A stretch of DNA of 64,000 nucleotides from Verrucomicrobiales bacterium. Lineage in GTDB: Bacteria > Verrucomicrobiota > Verrucomicrobiia > Verrucomicrobiales > DEV007. The stretch is from positions 16,848 through 80,847 of the forward strand of contig JAEUHI010000017.1 of the NCBI GenBank assembly GCA_016795385.1, given 5' to 3'. The first letter of the stretch is position 1. Each line of letters starts with the position of its first letter. Below are positions 51,870 to 59,829 of this stretch, one piece after another. The notes under the pieces were generated by a model that saw only the letters and a program-made list of their open reading frames with translations, had not been told where the DNA came from and did not search any database. The translations under genes were made by a program, and so were the position numbers.

Positions 51870-54410
51870 TCACCTCGTCAGACGCACGATCACCCGGTTG
51901 TCTTCGCGCAGGTGACGCTCCGCGGCGGCCCTGACGCCCTCACGCGTGAGCGAGGCGACGGTGCCCGGAGTCTTTCGATAGTGATCCCACCCCAGCCCGA
52001 CCAATTCGTCCACGGTCGCGGTCGAGGCGAGCTCACGCACCCCTTGAAGATGGATGGCTTCGCGCCCGAGCCACGAGGCTTTGGCCCGTTCAAACTCCTC
52101 CTCCTCGAGTCCCTCGCGCACGATCAGATCGATCTCGGCGAGCATCTCCTGCTGCACGAGATCGAGCTTCTCCGGCGCGGTCGAGGCGTAAAACACGATG
52201 AATCCCGGCTCGAGTCCGACGAGCCGGCTCGCGCCGACCGAGTAGGCGAGTCCCAGCTCCTCCCGGATGCGGATGAAAAGCCGCGAGGCCATGTCACTGC
52301 AGGCCTCGTCGATCATCTCGAGGGCAGGATTGTCCGGATGGGTCAGATCGACGGTACGATAGCCGATGAGGAGCACGGCCTGCTCCTTCTCGTGCGAAAG
52401 TTCGACGGTGCCGGCGAAATCCACCGGCAGCACGAACGATCCCTCCGCACAAACACGAGCGCCGGTCTCGATGGCATGCTCGAAGCGCGAACGGATCATC
52501 GCCTCGGCCTTCACGGGATCGAGATCACCGAAGACTCCGACGACCCCGTTGCCTCCGACCAAGAGACGACGATGCATGGCCACGAGCGATTCGCGATCGA
52601 GACCACCGATCGACTCGACCGTGCCGCTCGCCTCGAGTCCGTAGGGATGGTCGCCGTAGAGGCGCTTCCGCAAAGCCTTCATCGCCACGGAAAAGGGCCG
52701 ATCGGCCTCGGCCTTGATCTGCGAAAGCTGGAAGGTCTTTTCCCGGTCGACCGTCTCTTCGAGGAAGGCGGGCTCGAGCAGGGTTTCCCCTAACAAATCC
52801 ACCACGCGCTCGAGATCGGGGCGCAGGGCGTGGACGGAGACGCCGAAGGAATTGTTTCCCGTGTTCGCGCCGATGCCGCCGCCGACGGATTCGATCTCGA
52901 GGGCGAGTTCCTCGGCGCTGCGCTTCAAGGTATCCTTGGTGAGGAGCCGCGACATCAGGCGCGTCATCCCGGCGGTGGCCGCGGATTCGGCAAGAAGGCC
53001 GCCACGGAAGACCCCGCTCGCCTGCACGAAGGGCACGCGGTGGTCGGGCAGGATCAGGACGGTGAGTCCGTTCGCGAGTTCGATCTTGCGGATGTCCTCG
53101 GAACGCTTCGCCGCACCGGATCGCGCAGCCTTCGCCGCGATCTTCGGCAAGAGTGCGACGGAGGTCATGCGATCCGGATGCAACCAGGCCGCGGCTACCT
53201 CGCGCACCGCTTCGCACCCGACCCGCTGTACTGCCTCGACGTAATCGCGGGTCAGATCCGGATGGCGCGAGAGCAGCCAGTTCGACCCGATGTCGGAGGC
53301 CTGGCCGCGCATGTCGGTGAAGGTGGAAAACTGGGCGCTCAGGATCTGACGCCGGGCTTTTTCAATCTCGCGCTCGCTCACGCCATCCTCGCGGATGCGG
53401 GTGACTTCACGCAGGGCTGCCTCGCGCGCGGCGTCGGCTTTGTCGGGCTCGGTGTCGAAGCTGATGCCGAATTGTCCGGTGAAGGAGGGCGTGTAGGCCC
53501 AGGCTCCGATCGAATGGGCGAGCTGCTGTTTTTCCCGCACCGCCTGGAACAACCTCGAACTGCGACCGTCTCCGAGAATGCCTGCGAGCAGATCGATCGC
53601 CGGTACGGCGGGATCGAGTCCATCGGGAATCTGCCAGGCGAGGCGCTCGCGATGCAGTTCGGTGGGAAAAGCGACCTCCTCGTGCCGTGGACCGCGTTGG
53701 GGCGGCTCGGAAGGCAGGATCAGGGGAGAACGGCGGCGGCGCGCGAGCCCTCCGAGCCTTTCCCCGATCTTCGCGATGACTTCATCGGCATTCACATCGC
53801 CGACGACGACAAAGAAAAGGTTGTCGGGCGAATAACGTTGGCGGTAGTAGGCGTAGAGATCGTCCCGACGGAGCTGGTTGAAAAGATCGAGGTACCCGAT
53901 CACCGGATAACGGCAGGGATGTTCGATGTAGGCGGTGCGGAAAAAGAGTTTGCTCAGCACCTGATCGGGATTGTCCTCCCCCATCGCGATCTCGCGCCGG
54001 ATCACGTCGCTTTCATTCTCGAATTCATCCTCCGGAATGGTGGCATCACCAACGACGTCGCAGAGCACATCGAGGCAGGTCATCGCACCCGAGGACGGCG
54101 CGTCGATCCAGTAAACGGTGCGGTCGAAGGAAGTGTAGGCGTTGATGTAGCCGCCCTGGGCCTGCACCGTTTGCGCGATCTCGTTCGCATCGCGTCCGCC
54201 CGCGCCCTTGAAGAGCATGTGCTCGAGGAAATGCGAGACACCCGCGCCGAGCCAGTCGCCCTCGTGGATGCTGCCGGACCGGCACCAGCCCTGCAGGCTC
54301 ACGACGGGAGCGGACGGATCCTCACGCACGAGGATTTCGAGGCCGTTCGGGAGCGTCTCCACCCGGACCTCGAAGGACGGGAAATGCAACGCCTCGGATT
54401 CCGCGCTCAA
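51870..54410 (-). CDS. M16 family zinc metallopeptidase (pitrilysin/insulinase type)
   Basis: This 846-residue cytoplasmic peptidase is formed by two M16 halves in one chain. The first half carries the inverted zinc motif HFLEHMLFKG (HxxEH, near residue 60) and SYPxR-like regions. The second half starts about residue 440 (LANGLTVLILPDHRVPFVQASGVFRGGLLAESAATAGMTRL), has no HxxEH, and serves as the inactive partner domain. It has no signal peptide. Its start overlaps the Minf_1886 gene stop by ATGA. Substrate unknown; relatives degrade signal peptides and small misfolded peptides. Confidence 0.9.
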   Translation of the reverse strand: MSAESEALHFPSFEVRVETLPNGLEILVREDPSAPVVSLQGWCRSGSIHEGDWLGAGVSHFLEHMLFKGAGGRDANEIAQTVQAQGGYINAYTSFDRTVYWIDAPSSGAMTCLDVLCDVVGDATIPEDEFENESDVIRREIAMGEDNPDQVLSKLFFRTAYIEHPCRYPVIGYLDLFNQLRRDDLYAYYRQRYSPDNLFFVVVGDVNADEVIAKIGERLGGLARRRRSPLILPSEPPQRGPRHEEVAFPTELHRERLAWQIPDGLDPAVPAIDLLAGILGDGRSSRLFQAVREKQQLAHSIGAWAYTPSFTGQFGISFDTEPDKADAAREAALREVTRIREDGVSEREIEKARRQILSAQFSTFTDMRGQASDIGSNWLLSRHPDLTRDYVEAVQRVGCEAVREVAAAWLHPDRMTSVALLPKIAAKAARSGAAKRSEDIRKIELANGLTVLILPDHRVPFVQASGVFRGGLLAESAATAGMTRLMSRLLTKDTLKRSAEELALEIESVGGGIGANTGNNSFGVSVHALRPDLERVVDLLGETLLEPAFLEETVDREKTFQLSQIKAEADRPFSVAMKALRKRLYGDHPYGLEASGTVESIGGLDRESLVAMHRRLLVGGNGVVGVFGDLDPVKAEAMIRSRFEHAIETGARVCAEGSFVLPVDFAGTVELSHEKEQAVLLIGYRTVDLTHPDNPALEMIDEACSDMASRLFIRIREELGLAYSVGASRLVGLEPGFIVFYASTAPEKLDLVQQEMLAEIDLIVREGLEEEEFERAKASWLGREAIHLQGVRELASTATVDELVGLGWDHYRKTPGTVASLTREGVRAAAERHLREDNRVIVRLTR

Positions 54411-54874
54411 AGCTCGCTCGACTTCGCGGGTTGGTTGCCACGGGCGGGCGGATCCAACTCGACCTCCCCGCCACGCTTGGCGAGGACTTCCCGCGTGGGG
54501 CGGAATGGGGCGAGGAGCGCCTCCTGCAAATTCATGACGCCACGGAAATCGGACGGGGAATCCTCCTCGGACTTCCCGAAGGCTCCCGCGTCGATGAGGT
54601 TGAAGACCATCGTGCCGACGTCTTCGCCTTCACGGATGCCCCAGGACTCGAGCACGGCGACGGCCATGGGGCCGAACTTCTCCACCGCATGGGCGACGAG
54701 GCCTTCGAGCAGCTCAGGACCGCTGACGTGCCGGTGCTCGATCAGTTCTTCCTTTCGCAGGGCCTTGATGGTGTGATCGAGGGCATCGCGGAGAAAATGG
54801 TAACCGTCCGTCTCATAGCGCCGATCCTGCTTGAGGATGGCTTTCACTGCGACGTCGAATTGAACTCTTTCCAT
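54407..54874 (-). CDS. Minf_1886 family protein
   Basis: This 155-residue protein starts MERVQFDVAVKAILKQDRRYETDGYHFLRDALDHTIK and continues GPELLEGLVAHAVEKFGPMAVAVLESWGIREGEDVGTMVFNLIDAGAFGKSEEDSPSDF, the conserved core of the Minf_1886 family named from Methylacidiphilum. The family is largely restricted to Verrucomicrobiota, Planctomycetota and relatives and has no known function, so it is a useful taxonomic marker. It is translationally coupled to the M16 peptidase. The longer open frame upstream (to 55261) is antisense to the next gene and excluded. Confidence 0.85.
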   Translation of the reverse strand: MERVQFDVAVKAILKQDRRYETDGYHFLRDALDHTIKALRKEELIEHRHVSGPELLEGLVAHAVEKFGPMAVAVLESWGIREGEDVGTMVFNLIDAGAFGKSEEDSPSDFRGVMNLQEALLAPFRPTREVLAKRGGEVELDPPARGNQPAKSSEL

Positions 54875-55036
54875 GGGCGGTGCGGCGGGGACGGTGGCCA
54901 CCTTTCCTTTCGCCAAAAAGGAGGCGCGAGTCAAGGAGCAAAGGTGGCGGCAATCTTTTCGTGCCTGGCCTTCTTTCGACTTGGCAAGCGCTCCCGGATG
55001 TTTACGATCTGTGACACTCCCACCCGTCGCCCGATC

Positions 55037-55306
55037 ATGAATGCCCCGGATCTCGACCCGCTCCTGCGCCAACTTCGCGAGTCCCACCCGACACCGTCCA
55101 TGGATCTGACATCTTCCGTTCTCGCGCGCTTGGGAGATTCCGCGCGTCAGGTGCGCCTCGTCCTCATCTCGGGTGCGATCTCCTGCGCCGCCGCGATGGG
55201 GCTCGCTTTCCTCATCGGATCGAGCGTCAACAAGGAGCCGGCGCGTCCCGCTCCACCGCAATTGACCCTGTTGAGTGGGGCGACCAACCCTCTTTTGTCG
55301 CTGTGA
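55037..55306 (+). CDS. CnrY-like membrane anti-sigma factor
   Basis: This 89-residue protein has a cytoplasmic N-terminus of about 38 residues (DLDPLLRQLRESHPTPSMDLTSSVLARLG), one membrane helix (about 39-63, VRLVLISGAISCAAAMGLAFLIG) and a short periplasmic proline-rich tail. Size, topology and position (directly before a CnrX-like sensor and an ECF sigma gene) match the CnrY anti-sigma factor of CnrYXH systems, where the N-terminal segment wraps the sigma factor. Sequence identity to CnrY is not evident, so the call rests on organisation. It overlaps the next gene by GTGA. Confidence 0.6.
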   Translation: MNAPDLDPLLRQLRESHPTPSMDLTSSVLARLGDSARQVRLVLISGAISCAAAMGLAFLIGSSVNKEPARPAPPQLTLLSGATNPLLSL

Positions 55307-55776
55307 ACCCCTCGCAGAAGCCGTTTTTCTGGACCGCGGCCGCCGTGGTCCTCGCCGGTGTCACGGCCTATGTCGTGGCGCGGCAGACGGCGCATCATCA
55401 CGACGACCACGTCCACGACCATCCGCGTGACGCATCCGGAGACGCCTTCCACGAATGGCTTCACTCCCAGCTCGGGATCACCGCGGAGCAGGAGGAGCAA
55501 CTCGCCCCGATCGAGCAAAGTTATGCCGAGAAGCGGGGAGCCCTCCTCGGGCGCATCGAGGCGGCAGGTCATGAACTCGCCGCGGCCCTCGAAAAGGCGC
55601 CGGTGAACCGGCCGGCGGTCGACGCCGCCCTCGGAAACATTCACGAAGCCCAAGGCGAGCTGCAAGAGGTGACGATCGGCCATTTCCTCGAGATGAAGGA
55701 GGCCCTCTCGCCCGAACAAGCCGCCAAGCTCCTCCGTTGGACACGCGAAAGCATCACTCATGAACACCGGCCCTGA
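55303..55776 (+). CDS. CnrX/ZraP-like periplasmic metal sensor
   Basis: This 157-residue protein starts at GTG. It has one membrane anchor (residues 8-26), a histidine-rich linker (HHHDDHVHDH, 31-40) and a periplasmic four-helix hook of the heavy-metal-sensor family. The ligand spacing fits CnrX closely: His50, His54, Glu71, His127 and Met131 stand at the same mutual distances as CnrX His42, His46, Glu63, His119 and Met123, which bind Ni/Co. It would detect a metal ion and release the sigma factor through the upstream anti-sigma protein. The start is set by the GTGA overlap. Confidence 0.78.
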   Translation: MNPSQKPFFWTAAAVVLAGVTAYVVARQTAHHHDDHVHDHPRDASGDAFHEWLHSQLGITAEQEEQLAPIEQSYAEKRGALLGRIEAAGHELAAALEKAPVNRPAVDAALGNIHEAQGELQEVTIGHFLEMKEALSPEQAAKLLRWTRESITHEHRP

Positions 55777-56395
55777 AGCGATCTCTCCGGGCCTCGCCTG
55801 GTTCCCCGATGCCCTCCCCTGTCCCCGGACGGCAGAGGTGGACCGCATCGCCTTGCTCGTGGCCCGCTCCCGCGAGGGCTGCCACGATGCTTATGCCGAG
55901 CTGATCGGCAGGCACCGCGACCGGATTTATCGATTCTGCCTCGGCTGGACGGGAAACGCGCAGGATGCCGAGGAGCTCTGTCAGGATGTCTTCGTGCGGG
56001 CCTACTCCGCGCTTCCCCGGTATCAGGGAGAACAGCATTTCGCGGCCTGGCTTTTCCGGATCGCCCGGAACCGTTGCCATGACCATCATCGCAGCCGGGC
56101 CCGGCGTGATGCCTCGATGAATCGTCCGCTGGAATCTTCGGGCGTCGTCGGCTTCACCGCCCCCGGATTGAGCCCCGATGAGACGGCGGCGGACAGCGAA
56201 GCGCTCGCCAAGCTGCGCCAGGCCATCGCCTCGCTGCCCGAGCGGCTCCGCGAGGTCCTCGTGCTCTGCGGCGTCGAAGGGCTCAGCCAGGAGGAATGCG
56301 CCGAGCTCCTCGGATGCAGCCGCCGCGCTGTCGAAGGCCGCCTCTATCGGGCGAGGCAGGAATTGGCCGCCCTCCTTGGTAACGCCATCGCGTAG
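55760..56395 (+). CDS. ECF sigma factor (CnrH-like position)
   Basis: This 211-residue sigma-70 family protein has a region-2 domain (EGCHDAYAELIGRHRDRIYRFCLGWTGNAQDAEELCQDVFVRAYSAL and FAAWLFRIARNRCHDHHR) and a region-4 helix-turn-helix (LPERLREVLVLCGVEGLSQEECAELLGCSRRAVEGRLYRARQEL), joined by a linker with no extra domain. It overlaps the CnrX-like gene by 17 nt, so the three proteins are coupled. The TonB receptor gene begins 57 bp downstream and is the most likely target, giving metal-regulated uptake. Confidence 0.92.
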   Translation: MNTGPEAISPGLAWFPDALPCPRTAEVDRIALLVARSREGCHDAYAELIGRHRDRIYRFCLGWTGNAQDAEELCQDVFVRAYSALPRYQGEQHFAAWLFRIARNRCHDHHRSRARRDASMNRPLESSGVVGFTAPGLSPDETAADSEALAKLRQAIASLPERLREVLVLCGVEGLSQEECAELLGCSRRAVEGRLYRARQELAALLGNAIA

Positions 56396-56452
56396 CGTCG
56401 GAAAAAGTTCATGGGGTGCGGGGGAAAATCGCGTTCTCCCCCATGACCACTC
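56396..56452 (+). promoter_or_regulatory. short spacer with G/C inverted repeat before TonB receptor
   Basis: Between the ECF sigma stop and the receptor ATG, GGGGGA (56420-56425) faces TCTCCCCC and ATGGGG faces CCCCAT, forming a possible hairpin around an AAAATCGCGT loop that ends nine bases before the start codon. It could hold the ribosome site closed or mark an ECF promoter; the sequence alone does not decide. Confidence 0.35.
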
Positions 56453-58624
56453 ATGAACCGCTTTTTCCCCGCCCTCGCTCTCGGGCTCGTCTTTCCCCTG
56501 TCGCTCCGCGCGCAGGAGACGGTGCCTGCCACCGAAGCCCCCGCCGCCACCGATCTCGGAGAGTTGCCTGCCGTCGTCGTCGAATCCGCTCCCGCGCCGG
56601 TGATCAACGATCGCGTCCCGACTCCGGTCCGCATCGAAAACACCGCCGTCGTCTACGAGACCATTGTCGACCCGGGCAAAGACCAGAGTCTGCTCGGCAT
56701 CGCCGGCTCCGCCTCGATGGGGCGCGCCAGCGCGGAAGAGCTGATGGCCCGTCCCTACCTGCGCCGCGGCGAGCTCCTCGAGGTCGTGCCCGGCATGATC
56801 ATCACGCAGCACAGCGGAGGCGGAAAGGCGAACCAGTATTTCGTGCGCGGCTTCAATCTCGATCACGGCACGGACTTCGCGATCTTCGCCGACGCCATGC
56901 CGGTGAACAACCGCAGCCACGGTCATGGCCAGGGTTACGCCGACATCAATTTCGTGATCCCCGAGCTGATCGAGACACTCGATTACACGAAGGGTCCCTA
57001 CTTCGCGGACCTCGGGGATTTTTCGACGGCCGGATCGGCGAAATTCGGATTTTACGACATCCTTCCGGAAGGCACGGCCTCGATCAGCGCGGGCGAGGAT
57101 GATTACTTCCGCTTTCTCTTCATGGACAGCGTGGCCGCCGGCGACGGCATGCTCACCACGGCCTTCGAATACAACTACTACGACGGCCCCTGGGTGCTCG
57201 AGGACAACTTCGAGAAATTCAACGGCTTCGTGAAATACTACTGGGAGGCGGGCGTGAACCGCTATTCCATCACCGGCATGGCTTACCAAGGCCAGTGGGA
57301 CGCGACGGATCAGGTGCCCTCGCGCCTCGTCAGCGGAGGCATCATCGATCGCCTCGGCTTCGTCGATCCTACCGTGGGCGGCGACTCGCAGCGCTACAGC
57401 CTCTCTTTCGACTGGATCCACGAGGGCGACGTCTCCACCACCGAGGTGAACGCCTACGTCGGCAGTTACGCCCTCGATCTTTATTCGAATTTCACCTACT
57501 TCCTCTCCGATCCGGTGAATGGCGATCAATTCAACCAAGTCGACGACCGCGTCTTCGCCGGGCTACGCATCACCGATACCCGCGACAACGACCTCTTCGG
57601 GCGCGAGGGCGATTTCACGATCGGGCTCCAATCCCACCACGATTTCATTGATGAAGTCGGCCTGCACAACACCGCCGCCCGCCAGCGGCTCGGCACGGTG
57701 CGATCCGACGAGGTCTACGAGATGAATGTCTCGACCTTCGCGAACCAGGAACTCATCTTGAACGATTGGCTGAAGATCAACACCGGCGTCCGCGCCGACC
57801 TCTATCACTTCGATGTCACCTCGCTCTCCGGCGTGCCGGCGAACTCGGGCAACGACACCGCCGCGATGGTGAATCCGAAATTCGGGGCCGTCTTCGGTCC
57901 TTGGAATGAGACGGAGCTCTTCTTCAACTGGGGCGGAGGTTTCCACAGCAATGACGCCCGCGGCGTCACCCTGCAGGTCGATCCTGTCACCGGTCTGCCC
58001 GCACCGGCGGTGGATCCGCTCGTGCGTCAGTGGGGCACCGAGGTCGGCGCCCGCACCCAGGTCGTGGAGGGGGTCACTTCATCCATCTCGCTCTGGCATC
58101 TCCAAAGCGAATCAGAGTTGCTTTATGTCGGTGATGCAGGCACCAACGAACCCGGTCCCGCCACGGAGCGTTACGGCGTCGAGTGGGCGGTCTATTGGCA
58201 CCCGACCGACTGGATCCAGATCGATAGCGAACTCGCCGTTTCGGAGGCCCGCTTCCGCAACGAACCGGTCGATCGATATGTCGAGAACGCCGTGCCCGTC
58301 GCTTGGTCCGCCGGGATCACCGCCGGACACGCCACCGGACCCTACGGAGCCCTCCGCGCCCGTTACTTCAGCCCCCGACCGCTCACCGCTGACGAGAGCG
58401 TGATGTCACGAGATTCGTTTGTCGTGAACGCCCGCGCCGGATACCGGAAGGAGAAATGGGACGTCTACATCGAATTGCTGAACCTCCTCAACACCGACGC
58501 GAACGATATCGAATACTATTACGAATCCAGACTCCCGGGAGAGCCGCTCGCGGGTATCGCCGACACCCATTATCACCCGATGGAACCTCTCTCGGTCCGC
58601 ACCGGGGTGACGTGGCATTGGTAG
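56453..58624 (+). CDS. TonB-dependent receptor, probably metal-linked
   Basis: This is a 723-residue precursor with signal peptide MNRFFPALALGLVFPLSLRAQ. The plug has LRRGELLEVVPGMIITQHSGGGKANQYFVRGFNLDHGTDF, then MPVNNRSHGHGQGYADINFVIPELIETLDYTKGPYF; the HGHGQGY segment could bind a metal. The barrel ends in ...GVTWHW with a terminal aromatic. Its location directly after a CnrYXH-like unit suggests uptake of a metal or metal-chelate under that sigma factor. It differs clearly from the receptor at 47918. Substrate not proven. Confidence 0.9.
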   Translation: MNRFFPALALGLVFPLSLRAQETVPATEAPAATDLGELPAVVVESAPAPVINDRVPTPVRIENTAVVYETIVDPGKDQSLLGIAGSASMGRASAEELMARPYLRRGELLEVVPGMIITQHSGGGKANQYFVRGFNLDHGTDFAIFADAMPVNNRSHGHGQGYADINFVIPELIETLDYTKGPYFADLGDFSTAGSAKFGFYDILPEGTASISAGEDDYFRFLFMDSVAAGDGMLTTAFEYNYYDGPWVLEDNFEKFNGFVKYYWEAGVNRYSITGMAYQGQWDATDQVPSRLVSGGIIDRLGFVDPTVGGDSQRYSLSFDWIHEGDVSTTEVNAYVGSYALDLYSNFTYFLSDPVNGDQFNQVDDRVFAGLRITDTRDNDLFGREGDFTIGLQSHHDFIDEVGLHNTAARQRLGTVRSDEVYEMNVSTFANQELILNDWLKINTGVRADLYHFDVTSLSGVPANSGNDTAAMVNPKFGAVFGPWNETELFFNWGGGFHSNDARGVTLQVDPVTGLPAPAVDPLVRQWGTEVGARTQVVEGVTSSISLWHLQSESELLYVGDAGTNEPGPATERYGVEWAVYWHPTDWIQIDSELAVSEARFRNEPVDRYVENAVPVAWSAGITAGHATGPYGALRARYFSPRPLTADESVMSRDSFVVNARAGYRKEKWDVYIELLNLLNTDANDIEYYYESRLPGEPLAGIADTHYHPMEPLSVRTGVTWHW

Positions 58625-58628
58625 CCGC

Positions 58629-59123
58629 TCAAACCGCGGCAAGCGCTGCAGCCGCAAGGTAATCCGCCAGCGTATCGACCGCCCGGCCCCAGCCGCGCGC
58701 ATGATTGTCGCGGCTCTCGGTGGTGGCGAAGCGCGTGTGGGTGAGCACGAATTCGGTCTCGTCGCCGCACGCGATGAAATCGATCGTGATCAGCGACGGA
58801 CTTCCCTCGAGTTCACCGAACTCCAGACCGCTGCCGTCCACCTCCCAATCCCAGGTGTAGACGAGACGCGAAGGCACTTCGACCTCCTCGTAGATCCCGG
58901 CGGCGGTGAAATACTCCCCTTCCGGATTCAACATCTGGATGCGGAATTTTCCGCCAACCCGGAGATCGACGAAAGCGGAAGGAATCTTCATCCCCGGCTC
59001 GGGCTCCATCCATCGCGCGATGTGTTCGGGCGTCGTCCAGGCGGCAAAAGCGAGGGCCTGTGGCGCCTTGAGGCGGCGGCGGATGACCAAGGTTTCGGAA
59101 TCGGGTTTGGTGACTTCATTCAT
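58629..59123 (-). CDS. SRPBCC (AHSA1-like) domain protein
   Basis: This 164-residue protein has the AHSA1/START-like fold: LVIRRRLKAPQALAFAAWTTPEHIARWMEP, then GGKFRIQMLNPEGEYFTAAGIYEEVEVPSRLVYTWDW and TEFVLTHTRFATTESRDNHARGWGRAVDTLADYL. Such proteins bind hydrophobic ligands in a deep pocket; substrate unknown. It is the second gene of a pair with an ArsR regulator, overlapping it by 8 nt, a common arrangement. The start at 59123 gives MNEVTKPDSETLVI; an upstream ATG (18 codons) is inside the regulator gene. Confidence 0.88.
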   Translation of the reverse strand: MNEVTKPDSETLVIRRRLKAPQALAFAAWTTPEHIARWMEPEPGMKIPSAFVDLRVGGKFRIQMLNPEGEYFTAAGIYEEVEVPSRLVYTWDWEVDGSGLEFGELEGSPSLITIDFIACGDETEFVLTHTRFATTESRDNHARGWGRAVDTLADYLAAAALAAV

Positions 59124-59478
59124 CGTCTCTGTGGGTTTGTGGGTTTTCGGATTGGATCTGCTCCAGGTATTGTTCAAAGCGGTCGAGATTCCCCTCCCAG
59201 AATCGTTGATAGCGATCGATCCAGGATTGGGCCTGTCGCAAAGGACCGGCCTCGATCGCGAGGGAATGGATCCTTCCGTCCCGTCGGCGCCGGATCAGCC
59301 CGGCCTTTTCCAACACACCGAGATGTTTCGAGACTGCCGCGAGCGACATCGCATGGGGTTTGGCGAGATCGGTGACGCACGCCTCGCCTCGGGCCAACTG
59401 CGCGAGGATTTCCCGCCGCGTGGGATCGGAAAGTGCCGCGAAGGTGCGGTCGAGAGGGTCGGAGGAATATTCAACCAT
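59116..59478 (-). CDS. ArsR-family transcriptional regulator
   Basis: This 120-residue winged-helix repressor has DPLDRTFAALSDPTRREILAQLARGEACVTDLAKPHAMSLAAVSKHLGVLEKAGLIRRRRDGRIHSLAIEAGPL. It lacks the ELCVCDL metal-binding cysteines (here GEACVTDLA keeps one), so it belongs to the non-metal ArsR type usually paired with SRPBCC genes. The start at 59478 lies inside a perfect palindrome that is the likely autoregulatory operator. Confidence 0.9.
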   Translation of the reverse strand: MVEYSSDPLDRTFAALSDPTRREILAQLARGEACVTDLAKPHAMSLAAVSKHLGVLEKAGLIRRRRDGRIHSLAIEAGPLRQAQSWIDRYQRFWEGNLDRFEQYLEQIQSENPQTHRDDE

Positions 59479-59484
59479 TTGGTT
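59473..59484 (-). promoter_or_regulatory. palindromic operator overlapping the arsR-type start codon
   Basis: AACCA-TT-TGGTT is a perfect inverted repeat covering the start codon of the regulator and the bases just upstream. Its size and position fit an ArsR-dimer site that blocks transcription or translation initiation. The surrounding TTAAATGTTATC is AT-rich, as for a promoter. Confidence 0.5.
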
Positions 59485-59605
59485 AAATGTTATCACCGAA
59501 CGAGCCCGGCACAAGGGAAAACGTGAAAACACCTTTTTGCGGGAGTCTTGGCGGGCCCGGCGGCTTTCGCCGGGCTCTCTCCACCCAAGAACCGTGGGCG
59601 GGGAA

Positions 59606-59680
59606 TGGTGCTCGATGCTGGGTTCGAACCAGCGACCCCCTGCGTGTGAAGCAGGTGCTCTACCCCTGAGCTAACCGAGC
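59606..59680 (-). tRNA. tRNA-Val (anticodon CAC)
   Basis: The reverse strand folds into a full cloverleaf of 75 nt including an encoded CCA end. The acceptor stem is GCTCGGT with ATCGAGC, the D arm GCTC/GAGC, the anticodon stem CCTGC/GCAGG with loop TTCACAC, and the T arm GCTGG-TTCGAAC-CCAGC. The CAC anticodon reads valine GUG codons. It is isolated from other RNA genes. Confidence 0.96.
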
Positions 59681-59829
59681 GGGAATGCGGGCCGGGAATC
59701 TACTCCCCTCGCCCAGATCAGGCAAGCACTTCGTGAAGAACTTCAACAGGAAAAGTTCAGATTATAGAAATTTCTTTTTTTTATGGTTTTTAATTGATTT
59801 GGACTTAAGAGCACGCGATAGTGCCACCG

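Noticed and set aside
55754..57538. 594-residue reverse-strand frame
   Set aside because: Antisense to the ECF sigma and TonB receptor genes; no family features.
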